64,000 nucleotides of DNA from Rusavskia elegans. Lineage: Eukaryota; Ascomycota; Lecanoromycetes; Teloschistales; Teloschistaceae. Every line of letters begins with the position of its first letter. Within the stretch, counting starts at the first letter, position 1. Below the pieces are notes generated by a model, which saw only the letters and a list, made by a program, of their open reading frames with translations, searched no databases and was not told the origin of the DNA. The stretch lies in NCBI GenBank assembly GCA_011316305.1, contig SAUG01000016.1:488369-552368 (forward strand), written 5' to 3'. The translations under genes were made by a program, and so were the position numbers. Shown here piece by piece: positions 21,154-33,066 of this stretch.

Positions 21154-24100
21154 GAGGGTTTTTGCTAAGAAATTTTCTTGCTTAAGCCCTGCATAGCGGC
21201 TTACTGTTAAAGGCCTAGAAATATAGAACGGCGTAGAACTTAAATTTACTCTAGCCTGTTTCGGTAGAAAATTATTAAAAGAATTTTTGGCTTGCTATCA
21301 AAATTCTGGTCCGATTATTTCGTTCCGGAGGCAGTTTATAGCGAGCTGCCAAGACGCTGTACTAGAATCCCTATATCTTACCTATATAGGTATAATCAAT
21401 ATTAAACCAACGTGAACAATCGCACCGCCCGTACTGTACCGACGCTAGTATTGATACGGTATAGGTCTACTAATTAGCGGTATAAAGCCGTACTAGTACT
21501 AATCTAATTAGGTATAGACGGTACTAGATTTTTACGGAATATTATTTTTAGTACTAAATTCCCGCCTATATATTTATATTTATAGGATTAATTTTTTTAA
21601 TCTCGAATTTATTAATTCTATAAAGCTGTACTATTTACTACTATACGCTTCTACGACCTTCTCTAATAAATAGATATAAAATCTATATATCCGATAGAAT
21701 ATATAAAAGAATTAAAGCTATCCTATAATATTAGCGTTTAATTCCGATTTTTTAACTATATTATAACCGGAGATATTTATTTACCTCTATCGAATCCTTT
21801 TCTAGCTATCCTCGTAACCTAGTAACTATTCGCGCGGCGCTACTAAAAATTCGTTTATATTCGGCTAATATAGTAGGAATAGCGAAAGTATTCTATACTA
21901 TTTTTAATAAAGTATTCGTAGGCTAAATATACTACTAGTTCGCGATTTCCTTTTTTAATAGAGTTTTCGGATTAATCCTACGTATTCTATAATATTCTTT
22001 ATAGGAATTTTCTACTATATTATCGGGATTATCGGTTATAAAAAAGGCTAGATTATAGATATAAACGTAAATAGGAACGGAAGCCGCCGGCGCTATATTT
22101 AGTATAATAGGTCGATCCCTATAGAATAGATTATAGAAATTAGCGATATCTCTTTTTATAGGTCCTTTATATTCTACCTATTTCTATAAAAACTATAGCT
22201 ATCCGAACCGGGGATCTATTACTATAACGACGGTATAAATCGGACTTATAATATAGAGGATTTCGTATTTCTCTAGCTTTTTTAGATAGAATTCTAAAAT
22301 ATAATAGATAAAATACTACTCCGGATTATTAACCTCTATATACGCTATCGCTATTACTAAAAACTTCCGTTTCTTTTCCCGGATATATTTAATAATTCGG
22401 CGGAACGATAGAAGAACTTCGCTAGCTATACTATATAAACTAGTACTATCTCTGCTTTAAAATAGTATTATTTCCTGCCTAAATAGTTCCAGTATTTTAT
22501 ATATTTAGGAAAGTATTATCTATTTATCGCCGGAAAGATAGTCTAGATTAAAAAAAGATTTATTTATATCTAAAATAAAAGTATTAATACGCTACCGGAA
22601 CTTTATACTTCGTTTAATTATTTTATTACCGCTATTCTATCTTATATCGTTATCTTATTTAAGAAGAAGGCCGTCGAGATCGGAGTTGTTAAATCTATTA
22701 GTAATAGATATATTCTAGAAAGCTTTCCGATACTAGAGATTCTAACGTACCTACTTAATAATATTATATAGCTTATTAATAGGACTCTTCTTCCGCTAAA
22801 ATTTAAATTTTTTCTATTTTTACTTTATTATTTAAATAAGTATAATCTCGGCGTTAAACTATTTAATAGGAATATTGCCGTAGAAGAAGGTCTATATAGC
22901 GATATTAAAAATATATCTCTAGTATTATAGCCGCCGATATTATTTATTTAAATAGGGAGTAATATCTAGAAATAGAACATCGAAGTAAATATTATTCGTA
23001 TCAGTATTATCGAGTACGAAATATCCGAAGTATAGAGTAATTTTAAATTTTTTAATAACTTATTTAATAGTAATATATTAGTTCTCGCCGGAATAAAAGC
23101 TCCGAATATATCGAAACGCTAGTATAATTATCCGAATATAATAGTATTTATCGACGAAATAGAAATAGATAGTAATAAAGATAATAGTATTTTTCGAAGT
23201 CTATATATTAAATAAGAGATATATATTACTATTTATATTTTCGATTAATACTCGGATCTTATATTTATAATTTTTAAAGGAAATTTCTATCCAGTTTATA
23301 ATTATATAATATAATTTTAAAACCTATTTATATAATTATTTATTAAACTAGAAAAGGATTTCGTAAAGCTATTAGTTATTAATAATTCGATATAGTAGAT
23401 ATATAGTCGTAATCTATTAAATAAATAGATATTTAAACTTTTTTTTTTAAATTTTATAGAGTAAAGGCAGTATAAATAAAGTTTTATTTTCCGTTATAAA
23501 GAAGGTAATCGAATTAGAGGTAGGAGGAAAAAGATTATTACCGGGAAAAAGACTATTAGAATCGATTTAATAGTTTTATATTAAATATTCGCGTATATAG
23601 TTAGTAGACTGGTTATCGGAATAGATATAGTATTTACGACTATACTTCGTATAACCTAATATAATAATTAATCGAGATAGAAATAATTAAAAAAGGAATT
23701 ATATAGATTTTATAGAACTAATATTTTTTTAAGTTCTCTATATTAGTAGCGTAGAAGCTATAATTTATAACCGTTAAAGTCCTTTTTATCTATTTAGCTA
23801 GTTTATTATTAGATATAAGCTTACGTTTAATACTTTTATTTATATTAATAACAGCGTAGATATATTCGTCTTCGGAAAAGTTAAAATAAGCGACCTTTTT
23901 ATATATATTCTAAGCACCTATACTATATCCGGTATTATTTAAATTTCCTATAATTCATCTAAAATAGATAGTAACGCTTTTTTAATCTATAATAATTAAT
24001 TTAGATAAGATATATAGTAGATAGAAAGATAGGAAAGTCGAAATAATAATAATAAAAAAAATCGATAGGATAGAATAAAATTAAAGATTTAAGCTACTAG

Positions 24101-24595
24101 CTAATTAGATTAACAGAATTAGCCTAAACGAACGTTATTAATTAATATTTTAGGGTTTCGCGATAGGGCTAGCGCTTTCTAAATAACTTTAAAGGGTAAA
24201 ATATTTTCTAAAATCGAGGTAAATAAAATTAAAGAGGTACTATATATCTAATCTTAACCGTATATACTAGATCTTTTTAAATCCGATAGTATAGCCTATA
24301 AACTAAAATATTTAAGAGTTTTAGCTCTAAAGCTTATATAGTTAGTATATAGTATACTAATATAATAGGTAGTTAAAGAAAAGGAAATTTCGATAAATTT
24401 AATTATATAAAGTAGGGTTAAGACCCCTATAAACTAGCTAGCAGCTAGCCCGTATAGGGCTCGGTACGGAGCTGTACTAGCTATCTGATTGGTCGGTACG
24501 GTGCGGTGCGGGCTAGTGCGGTGCGGAATAATGGCTAGTTTTAAGCGGTGCGATCGCCCACGCTGTCAGTTAAACCGAAGCCTGCAAAAACCCTC
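21154..24595 (-). mobile_element. hAT-superfamily DNA transposon, inactivated by RIP
   Basis: A 3442-bp element with perfect 12-bp inverted ends GAGGGTTTTTGC. Flanking octamers CACTAATA (21146-21153) and TATTAATG (24596-24603) look like one 8-bp target duplication altered by three transitions. The core, about 21500-24400, is very AT-rich, nearly free of CpA and TpG, and full of TpA while still keeping CpG, which is the mark of repeat-induced point mutation. Minus-strand translation near 21893-21760 reads 'FAIPTILAEYKRIFSSAARI' and, after a few residues, 'EKDSIEVNKYLRL', the C-terminal dimerisation domain of hAT transposases. Near 22210 it reads 'VIVIDPRFG'. Stops are scattered throughout, so the transposase is dead. 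The outer 200-300 bp at each end are much less mutated. Confidence 0.85.
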
Positions 24596-24720
24596 TATTA
24601 ATGTTTTCTCATCGTAGTAAATGCCATCGTTTGGGTATCGTATGCTTTCTGACATCGCCTCGCCTCCTTGACACCATCGCTAAAATGCTCCAAAATGCTG
24701 CAGAAGACTCAAAGAAACTT

Positions 24721-26166
24721 TCACATGGCCTTCTTTGCTCCTCGAGAGCCTGTGCTGCTTTTCTTGCTGTAACCGCCGCTGGTCCGGCCTGCTGTTTTCA
24801 TCTCTCGTCTCACCTTGTTCCCCACGTAGTCCTCCGCCATGCCCATGCACATGTTGAGAACCTTCGGGGGAAAGGTGATAAGCGCCCAGCCAGCCTGCAA
24901 AGGAAGCAACATAACCGTCGAAACCCAGTCGAACAATACAAAAGATCCTCTTCGAGCTTTGTGTTGCGTGCTGCTGCGCTCGGCTGCCGCGGCGAGTGTG
25001 ATGGCGTCTGACATCCGAGATTCAAGCTCTTGAAGACGTGATTCCGTCTGCATCGTCAGCGCCACCATCCTCTTTTCATACCGGCGTACAGCCCGGTTCA
25101 ACGCGTCGAGGTCCGGCTGCAAGCTGCTCCGCACCTCGCTTTTCAACTGATCGACTTCTCGATTGGCTCCTGGTACCGCTTTGCCTGTCGGAGGCTTGGC
25201 AATATAAGCTTCCAGCTCATCGATTCGTTGAGCCATTTCTGCTGCAGTAGGAGCATCTAGATTCGTCGGGTCGTGTACACCAGCACCGGCAGTACGCTGT
25301 AGGTAGAGTGTTCTCGCTTGGATCATCTTGATGAGGTGTGACAGTGGTCGAACCTCGGATGCGAGGAGGAATAGCGAGATGTTGTAGTTTGAAACAAGAC
25401 CTTCGGATGGTCGAGAGAGCTGAGAGCGTATTGCGTGAAGCAGCCATCCGCCAAGCAAAGGAGCCAGGAAACACGCCAACAGGGCAAGCAGCTCATGAAT
25501 GCGTAATTCAGCTGCAGCATCGAGTTGCTGTTTCGTTTCAGAGGACTCGTGGGCTTCTATTCCATTGCTTTGGCCGGTGGGTTCTGTGTCTGGCGTATGA
25601 TGGTCCGGTTTTACCTCTGCCTCCTCTTCGATGATGGTGTCGTCCGACCACTGACGTCTATACGGCATGAAGTCTTGGTTATGTGCAGACTGAGCGGAAT
25701 GATACCACTCCCTATTTGTCCTTTAGCGCCAACGGTAAAGGCCTAGGACTAAACTTGTGACCTACCATGGCACCCGTACAGCCCAATTTAAGAAAACCAC
25801 GGCGAGACCTAACAAGGTTATGTCTGTCACGATAGCACTCCCGTTTTGGAAGAGGACACCGCCAACTGCTGGTAGTAAGGCGAGGACCAATGGCATCGAA
25901 TGCCAGTGGGAGGGCTCGCTCTGACTCGCCAGACTCGTTCCCTTTGCCCGAGGTAGCAGCAAGTCATCCGTGGAAGACTTAATTGACTGCCTAGCATCGT
26001 CGACGGAATCCGAGAAGGTGGAGCTTCGGCGATGTCTTAATGGGCTGGACATGTCTGCGAAAGCAGAGGCCCGCTGCCGCAAGGGCGACATGCTCGCCCG
26101 GCCCATCGTTGAGCGATCTTTCATGACAGTGCTTGTTGGATGTGTAGAGTTCTCCGCTTCAGCCAT
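24721..26166 (-). CDS. Conserved fungal membrane protein of unknown function, 463 aa
   Basis: Two exons on the minus strand, 26166-25766 and 25711-24721, with a 54-bp intron (GTAGGT...AATAG) split inside a Trp codon. The N-terminal 90 residues are Ser-rich and likely disordered. Two hydrophobic segments follow in exon 1 ('LVLALLPAVGGVLFQNG' and 'ITLLGLAVVFLNWAV'). After a charged loop, 'ELLALLACFLAPLLGGWLLH' is a third, and a helical stretch with 'IDELEAYIAK' and 'LQELESRMSDAI' looks like a coiled coil. A last hydrophobic segment sits around 'WVSTVMLLPLQAGWALITF', then a Lys/Arg-rich tail. An upstream Met at 26202 is in frame; 26166 is preferred ('MAEAENS'). I recognise the pattern as a conserved ascomycete protein but know no function. 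Confidence 0.75.
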
Positions 26167-27537
26167 GATCGGTGAGGAAGTCGCGAGTCGAAAGGACAGC
26201 AAGGGCGATCGACGTGTCGATACGTCACCATCCGTTTTTAAGGATGCATAATGGGTCGCGATCTGGGCGAAGTCGTGTCCTGCCGAGGCCTGAAACTACG
26301 TCCATCATCCAAGACTACAAAACCATGTCATCGTTTGGGAAAGAATGTCCAGCGAGGGTGATTCACAACCTGAGCGTCAGGGCGATTGTCTCCATTGTCC
26401 TGTTTGTGTCGCGTGCGATCGTGACGCTAGACGCGGGAAGAGCCCCCCTTGATGACGTAAGCTGGACTTCTGGAGTCAGGATCTACTGCCACGCGAGCCA
26501 CGCATCTGCAATTCTCCGAACCTGCCCTCCACCATGCAGATCATGCGACTTCTTGCTGCAGGCATATTGCGGATACCGAGGCTCGACTCCAGATGGGTCA
26601 AAAGGTATACTGCATCGTTTTGCCGATAGCCGAGTACCAGCATGGCTATCATGGGGTCTCAACTACTCTATGACTCCTGGCACAAGATCCACAATGGATT
26701 AATACAGCAAATTGATCCGGAGAGAAGTAAGTATCTGGTACTCCGGAGGAGTCAAAATCTCTCGGTAGTCATTTCGTTTGTCCTCAAGATGGTATTTCTC
26801 ATGTCTTGCCTATTGACACCCAAAAAGGGGAATGCGGCCACCGTACCGCCTGCTTTCAATAAGATCTTCCCTATGTCTTGCTTCTTGCTGCTCCATGATT
26901 TTATTGCCATGATCTCATTGACCACTCACGGAGATATACCTCCGGGAGGACGTCCTTATTGGGCTCATTGCATCCGTCCCAGACCCTGCGTGCGCTCTGG
27001 CTATTGGCATACCAAGTTGTCAATTGGACAGTTGACTCAAGTGCTGTAGAAGCACCTCATGTATTGCAGACGTCTTTAGCAACATACTTCTGCATGCTTT
27101 CCCTGATGCTCAATCATCTTTTACATCATCCTTCACATTATCCGCAGACATAAAATTTGACCAGCTCAACCCCGAAAGTACATCAGTGGTTGCACATATC
27201 CCACCTCACTTTGACATCTTCTATCAAACATCTACTCCCTCAGACAGATCACAACTCTTGTACCTATCAGTTCAAGCCTTAGCATCCTCCTCATCACCTG
27301 ATTATTACGGCAGTCCGTCTTAGAACTAGCATACTTATCAGTTCCTTCTGCACCGCCGTTCCTCCAATCTTCACAAACACTCGCAACCAGCACACTTGAT
27401 TGGTACCCCAACATCTTTTGCATACTTTTACCCCTTTTATCTTGAAGCAACTGAAGTCCCCGTCAATCAAAATACCTACTCGGGCTTCAATCCAAACATC
27501 GACTGCATCACCCTTATCAAATATCAGCATCATTAGA
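26167..27537. other. Intergenic, upstream of the STE3-like receptor
   Basis: About 1.4 kb lying between divergent genes. Frames of 64-176 codons on the + strand lack any recognisable domain and are broken by stops; I treat them as chance. Promoters of both flanking genes must be here. Confidence 0.45.
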
Positions 27538-29089
27538 ATGGTTTCGACACCAGATAGCCTGACATCGGCGTCCGTTGCTCTGCCCACTTTGGCAGTCATT
27601 GCTCTTGCACTGAACATACCACCTCTGATCTGGCACGTCAAAAACCGCAATATCGCTGCTTGCAATCTGATCGTCTGGACCATCTTCTTGAACCTGTGCA
27701 ACTTCGTCAATGCCATTGTTTGGCCCACAGACGACGTCTACAATTGGTCCACTGGGTTGGTTCTCTGCGACATTGAAGTCAAACTCCTGCTTGCGGCAAC
27801 CTTTGGCATTCCCGGCTCGTTGGCTTGCATCATGCGAGCTCTTGCAAGAGTGCTTGATACTGAGCGTACGATACTGGTGCCGACAAAGAAACAACGGCAC
27901 ATCGAGACCATCATCACCGCGTTGTTGTGCTTCGGAGGACCTGTGTACGCAACAGCCATCCATTACGTTGTTCAACCTAGTCGCTACTACATCATGGCTA
28001 TCAGTGGATGCACCGTCTCTCTGGACAGAAGCTGGCCTACCATGGCGCTGGTAGTGGTCTGGCCAGTCATACTTTGCCTCGCTGCAACATACTATGGCGG
28101 TAAGTCATGCATTATCAGCTTCCCTGCAGCAACGCTGACTCTCGACAGTCGTCGTGATGATCCGAATGCGAAAGTATAGGAGAGAATTCTCCTCCATTCT
28201 CACAGCATCGTCATCCAACTTGACCAAGTCACGGTTCTTTCGACTATTCCTTTTATCCTCTTCGCTCATTCTTATCTTCTTACCCCTTCAACTTTACATC
28301 CTTTTCCTCAATACATCCGCTGAACTCATCCCATACAGCTGGGATTTGATTCATGATCGCCATGCATGGATGGATATCATTATGGTTCCCACACGTGGAT
28401 TTGTCTCTATCGACCGCTGGATCTCGGTTGTTCTCGGCATCTTCATCTTCCTCTTCTTCGGCTTGGGCAGTGACGCAACTCAGATGTATCGCAAGTGGTG
28501 GGTCAAGCTCCGCCTGGGCACAAATTTTCCCGGACTATATGGTCAAGCGTCCATGCTGCAAGCCCGAAGTCCCAACCTGGACCATGAAAAAGGTTCGTTG
28601 GCGTCACTGTTCCTTGGGTTATGCCGGACGACATTTTCTCGACGACGGTCATCTACCAATTCGTAAGTCAAGCATCTTCATCATACTTAAGGTCGTCTGC
28701 AATGCTGACGATTCATATCCAGGTCGGAAAAAGATGACACGTCTACAATCCTGAGTAGTCCCACATCATTGTTCTCAGCCGAGAAGTTTGTCCGGAATCA
28801 AAATTCAGCATCGATAACTGCACCCATACACCTCATACAATCAACCACAGCCCCTTCGCAAGACAGACCTCTCCCACCGGAACCTGCCCACAGCAGAGCT
28901 TCATCTTTCAAGCAGTACTTCACACGAGTTCAAGACTTTGCACCCTCACACGACATCGAATCGGCACTCCAGCGTCACGAAGACCATCGGCCCAATCGAT
29001 ACATTGCCGGTCTCTGGCATGCCAACAATGCCGGCATGCCGGCAGTGCACGGTGCGTGTATGGGCAACGTCAATGGATTGAGATACTGA
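27538..29089 (+). CDS. STE3: STE3-type mating pheromone receptor (GPCR), 480 aa
   Basis: Three exons, 27538-28099, 28149-28662 and 28723-29089, with 49- and 60-bp introns (both GTAAGT donors). The product has seven hydrophobic helices in its first 300 residues and the family landmarks of Ste3/PreA receptors for lipid-modified pheromone: 'ALNIPPLIWHVKNRN' after helix 1, 'WPTDDVYNWSTGLVLCDIEVKLLL' region between helices 2 and 3 (Trp-Cys-Asp), 'CIMRALARVLD', and 'HYVVQPSRYYI' before helix 5. The C-terminal tail of about 180 residues is Ser/Thr-rich and cytosolic. Binding of the opposite mating type's a-factor-like peptide would activate a heterotrimeric G protein. The ORF continues upstream without a stop to 27400, but 27538 fits the family. 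No mating-type idiomorph lies nearby. Confidence 0.9.
29030..29043. repeat. Perfect 14-bp palindrome in the receptor's last exon
   Basis: GCCGGCATGCCGGC equals its own reverse complement. It lies in the coding tail of the STE3-like gene; a related GGCATGCC stands 14 bases upstream. Function, if any, is unknown. Confidence 0.8.
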
Positions 29090-30016
29090 AACGGACCTGC
29101 GGCCATCCGCGTTGTCAATGGAATAGCGGCGGAAACATGCATTACTTTCCATCTGAACGGAACGAACCTCGGGACATACTTTACGTGCGGCATTTACCAA
29201 CAGCTTATGCCCACTGCGGCCGGAGTCTCTACGCATCTACCCTTTATCTTTTCCCTTTCTTGTCAGGTTCGGCACGGACAGGCTAGTTACCTCACATCTA
29301 CCCTACATCCCTTTTCCGATGCTGGGCATACTGGATACGTGCAGTCGACAATGCAGAGTTTTCAACGCAGCGACGGAGGATCGTGGGCCTTTTACATACT
29401 ATCTTTCATGACATTTATCTGTATCATTTTTCCAACTTTTTTCGGCGTTTCTCGCGTTCGTTGGCTCATGACTGCTGGGAGAACAGTTGAGGCTGGGGTG
29501 GAGAGCAGCACATATCAAACGTTCTGGTATTATTTTTGGGACATTCTTTCGATGGCTGCATGCCTTATTTCATCCTCCCGTTCGTTCGGAGATTAGGTAC
29601 CAAGGTCCATAGCTCCAATACATATTATTGCCCAAAATTGATATTGAGCCATTGGTCAAGCTTTGAGCATGCATTCCAATACCAAAGTAAAGTCTAGACT
29701 CGATGATAGAGTGTAGTGGCGATGTACATCCTTGCTTACTGTCTGCGAATCTTCGCCTCAACATCCTTATAAATATTCATACAATGCCACGAGCCAAACC
29801 CCTTGAGGAAGTATCATCCGGCTACTCATGCCCTTGCTGCTGAATGACTTAAAATACTTGTACAGAAGTTCTTTTTGAAGCAAACGTTGCACCTTTGACC
29901 ATGCGGTAACCTTGGCCCTCCCGAAGAATCCCAGAATCGTATGACGAGTTGTACAAATGAAGCCCATAACGCCTCAGCATACAAGGCTGCCGTGCCTGCC
30001 GTGCCAAATCCAGAAA
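29090..30016. other. Intergenic between convergent genes
   Basis: About 930 bp. A 129-codon frame at 29207-29596 and shorter ones have no recognisable content. It should contain the 3' ends of the STE3-like and ERF4 transcripts. Confidence 0.4.
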
Positions 30017-30844
30017 TCACAATGACGCGCGTCTGCTAGGAGCCGTAGTCTGCCTCTCCTCCTCTTCAGCATCCGCAATGCGAACCTCGGGGTCCGGTAT
30101 CTGAATATCAATCTACGCAACAAAAAATTAGCCTCAACGTTCACCCTTCCCCCCCACCCATCTCCGCCCCTCCCCCAAAGCCACTCAAGCAAACAGGAAA
30201 AAAAAAAAGAAGAGGATAGAAAAAGTAAAACTCACACACAAAAACCCTGTCCTCCTCAACCCCACACACCTCACCAACCCTTCCTCCTCCCCCTGCCTCT
30301 TAGCATTCCACCCCTCAACCCACCTCTCCACCCCCCTAACCCCCTTCTTAACCCCCAACCCCTCCCCGCCCAAATCCTCCCAAACCCATCCACTCATCAA
30401 CCCCAACACTGCATCCTTCCACACCCCCCATCCCTCCGGCCGAAAAGCCTCATACAATCCCTCATTCACTCTCATCACCAACTCCCTGAAATCTTGCTCC
30501 GAGACCCACGGGTCCAGGATCTCGGGATATACGATCGAGAATTGCGGTGCGAGGTCGCCGCAGGCCATCCAATCGCGTGGAATCCGGATTATGCGGGTTG
30601 TCTTGTAGAGAGGGGAGGTGAGTGGGACGTGGGGGTTTGGGTGTGGGAAGCAGGGGTGCGTGGGGCCCCAGGGGGGAGAGGTGGAGGGGGCGGTGGAGGG
30701 GGCGTAGGAGGTGCGTGGGTTTGTGTGCGTGTCGTGGGTGGAGGCGGAGGCTTCGAGGTCGTGGGTTGTTGGGTGGGATGGGAGAGGAGGGGAAGGGTGG
30801 GTAGGTGGGTAGGGGTCTGCGAGGGAGGGGAGGGCGGTTGTCAT
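30017..30844 (-). CDS. ERF4: Erf4/Golgin-A7 family subunit of Ras palmitoyltransferase, 234 aa
   Basis: Two exons on the minus strand, 30844-30236 and 30112-30017, with a 122-bp intron. The N-terminal 90 residues are Pro/Ser/Thr/His-rich and disordered. The Erf4 domain follows: 'TRIIRIPRDWMACGDLAPQF', 'YPEILDPWVSEQDFRELVMR', 'VNEGLYEAF', 'DAVLGLMSGWVWEDL'. The short second exon supplies 'IDIQIPDPEVRIADAEEEER', which closes fungal homologues and supports the splice. In yeast, Erf4 stabilises the DHHC enzyme Erf2, and together they palmitoylate Ras at the ER membrane. ATG at 30844 is chosen because similarity-like sequence starts just after it; upstream in-frame Met codons exist. A Gly/Trp-rich frame on the opposite strand is a shadow. 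Confidence 0.85.
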
Positions 30845-31306
30845 TTTTGGGGTTGTGAAATATTGAGGTGGGTACGGAGATAGTGGGAGGATTAATTGTA
30901 GTGCTGGGCGGTCTGGCACCTGGCCATGGGAGTGAAGATTGGTCGTTGAAAGTAATTGTGTACATTTGCAACCTTGGATATGGCATGTGATATGACGACA
31001 TCTGGTGCTCTCCTTTGGGTGTAGCACGGTAGCATTGCAGGAGATACATAGTGGTAGGACTTGACATTGCCATATTAAGATCACCGCAGTTAGTAATATG
31101 ATTATTACAACGGAATCGTTTCGAAAGCTAATTTTACACACTCTCAACAATGACATAACATGACAACACGGGGGTCGAGTTTGAACATCAACAAGTAAAG
31201 TCGATCCGCAACAACAATTGATAATACTGCCAGAGTCCACATTCATCAAGATAATTTTTGGAATACCGCCATCGATCGAGTTTCTGCATCAATGATATCT
31301 CCTCTC
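30845..31306. other. Intergenic between ERF4 and the Cys-rich gene
   Basis: About 460 bp upstream of ERF4 and downstream of the next minus-strand gene. The ERF4 promoter should be here; no specific site is seen. Confidence 0.4.
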
Positions 31307-32023
31307 CTACTTGGGCACGCAGGTACCCTTGCACCATCGACCCGGGTGGCATGGCTTGTTATTCTTGTCAACGCACTTCTGCTTCTTCGGACAGCGGCCG
31401 TAATGCCCTCCGCATGGCTGTGGGGTTGGAGTCGGCGTCGAGGTCACCGTTGGAGGCGTGGAGATGCAGAGTCCATTGCAAACCTGCGTCTGGTAACAGA
31501 AAGAACCGCTGGAACACTCGTCACCGCCTATCACGCAAGGCTGGGTTGGTAGTGGTGGACTGGGAGGTTGGGTCGTGGCGATGCATTGTCCGCCACATGG
31601 TGCGGTAGTCGGGCACACCTGGGTGGGCGTGCAGACGTTGTTGGTCGGGCATGGTTTGTCGTTGCCCACGGTACAAGGGACTACCGGGGGTTGAGTGGCA
31701 CGGGTCAAGCAGAGGCCACTACGTTGGTACCATCAGCACTTGAATTTCAGATGAAGCAAACAGGCATGTGAGATACGTATCAAGTGAAAAGGGGCCTCGA
31801 AACGGCCTGACTTCTTGATGGCAATCTATGATTCAAAACGAGGTCGACAATAGAGAGTGAGAGGCTGTATGTCGGTGACTTACCCACATGTTTGAGTGGG
31901 AGTGCATGTTGACCCAGTAGGACAAGGTTCACCATTGAGAGTGCAAGTAGATAGGGGAGGAGGGATGTTGGAAGCAGCAGCGACTGCGAGGCATGAAAGA
32001 ATGAATAGGCCAAAGGACTGCAT
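31307..32023 (-). CDS. Secreted four-repeat cysteine-rich protein, 183 aa
   Basis: Two exons, 32023-31884 and 31718-31307, with a 165-bp intron (GTAAGT...CGTAG). The first 18 residues, 'MQSFGLFILSCLAVAAAS', form a clear signal peptide, so the product is secreted. The mature part has 22 Cys arranged in four tandem modules joined by Thr/Pro-rich linkers. The pattern is C-x6/7-C-x5-C-x5/7-C-...-C, with 'CPTGSTCTPTQTC' in module 1, 'CPTNNVCTPTQVC' in module 2 and 'CSSGSFCYQTQVC' in module 3; each ends with a C-x2/3-C of the type 'CNGLC'. Module 4 is the most divergent and basic ('CPKKQKC'). I do not recognise an established family; a wall-associated or effector-like role is only a guess from secretion and Cys content. 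Confidence 0.8.
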
Positions 32024-33066
32024 ACTGGCGCCGGAAGATGTTCAAGATATGAAGGTTAGACTGTATGGATTGATGATCTCTTCCGGATGAAAAACGAAGG
32101 GGATTCAGAGTCAAGATATACATACTACATACTTAGTGCTTGGCATTCTTTTGGTGAGTGTAACGTCAGGCCATATGCTCAAGTCAACTACTACCGTGGC
32201 TACCAATCATCGATACTGTCAATGAAGTCTCGTATTCCTTGCATGGGGTCAGCCGGTCAAGCACAGGTAGCCATACGGCCGACACACAGCCAATGGTCTA
32301 AGCGCACAAAGCTACTGCGCTCTTAGTTCATTCGTCAAAGAGACGCTTCGTCTATCTCTTCTGATCAGGGGTACATCACTAGCCCGATCGTTGCAGGCAG
32401 CAGCGTCCACGGATACTTTCGAGTTCTTTGGATTTGATAAAGCGAGGTATGGCGTGGATCATTGGCGACAGTCCAGTCACCTCCGTAGTAGTCCCCATAA
32501 TATATTCCGACGAGCCCTATCCCTGGCTGTATCTTTCTCAAGAACGCAAGCCGTGAGCTCACAAAGGACCGGAGTAGGAGGCAGCAAGGCAATGGAGGTT
32601 CTCGACCATTGTACCTGAACCCAACCTACTGCAAGCCACTTGGAAGAGGGTAACACTGCATAAGCGAGTATGCATATAGCCGACGGCAAGTACCGTAGAA
32701 ACACTCAGTACGGAGGTAGACAGCTAGTGCTTACAGCTTTCACTACCTTACCTAAGGTAGGCTGAGGCTGTAGTAGAGTAGAGTAGCCGTTCCAGTAGAG
32801 TAGTTGCTGCTAGTGGCAGTGGATGTTGTGCACACTTGCATAAGTACACATATGTTGTATATCATTGACGTCACCGACCTATCGAAGGTTGGGCATCTAT
32901 CAACATGTATCGACAAGACCGAATGAATATTGCTCGCACACCATGTATTCTGCACTAGAGGACTTGTACACTATCCTAGACATGCAGTCCAACATACTGT
33001 CATGGTACTCTTTCCGCTGGAAATCGACACACGGTCCCTCGATTCAACCTCGTCGTCGCGATCGGT
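32024..33066. other. Intergenic, nothing recognised
   Basis: About 1 kb. No frame above 79 codons is convincing. Around 32740-32805 the sequence contains short repeats of AGTAG/GAGTA and the near-palindrome ACCTTACCTAAGGT. Confidence 0.4.

Noticed and set aside
21149..24600. TA-flanked Tc1/mariner interpretation of the RIP block
   Set aside because: The inverted ends can be extended to a TA dinucleotide, but the interior encodes hAT motifs and the flanking octamers fit an 8-bp duplication better.
26172..27153. Frames of 176, 135 and 64 codons upstream of the receptor
   Set aside because: No family pattern, mutually overlapping, and no convincing splice joins.
30494..30883. 129-codon Gly/Trp-rich + frame
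   Set aside because: It is antisense to the Pro-rich part of ERF4 and arises from its codon bias.
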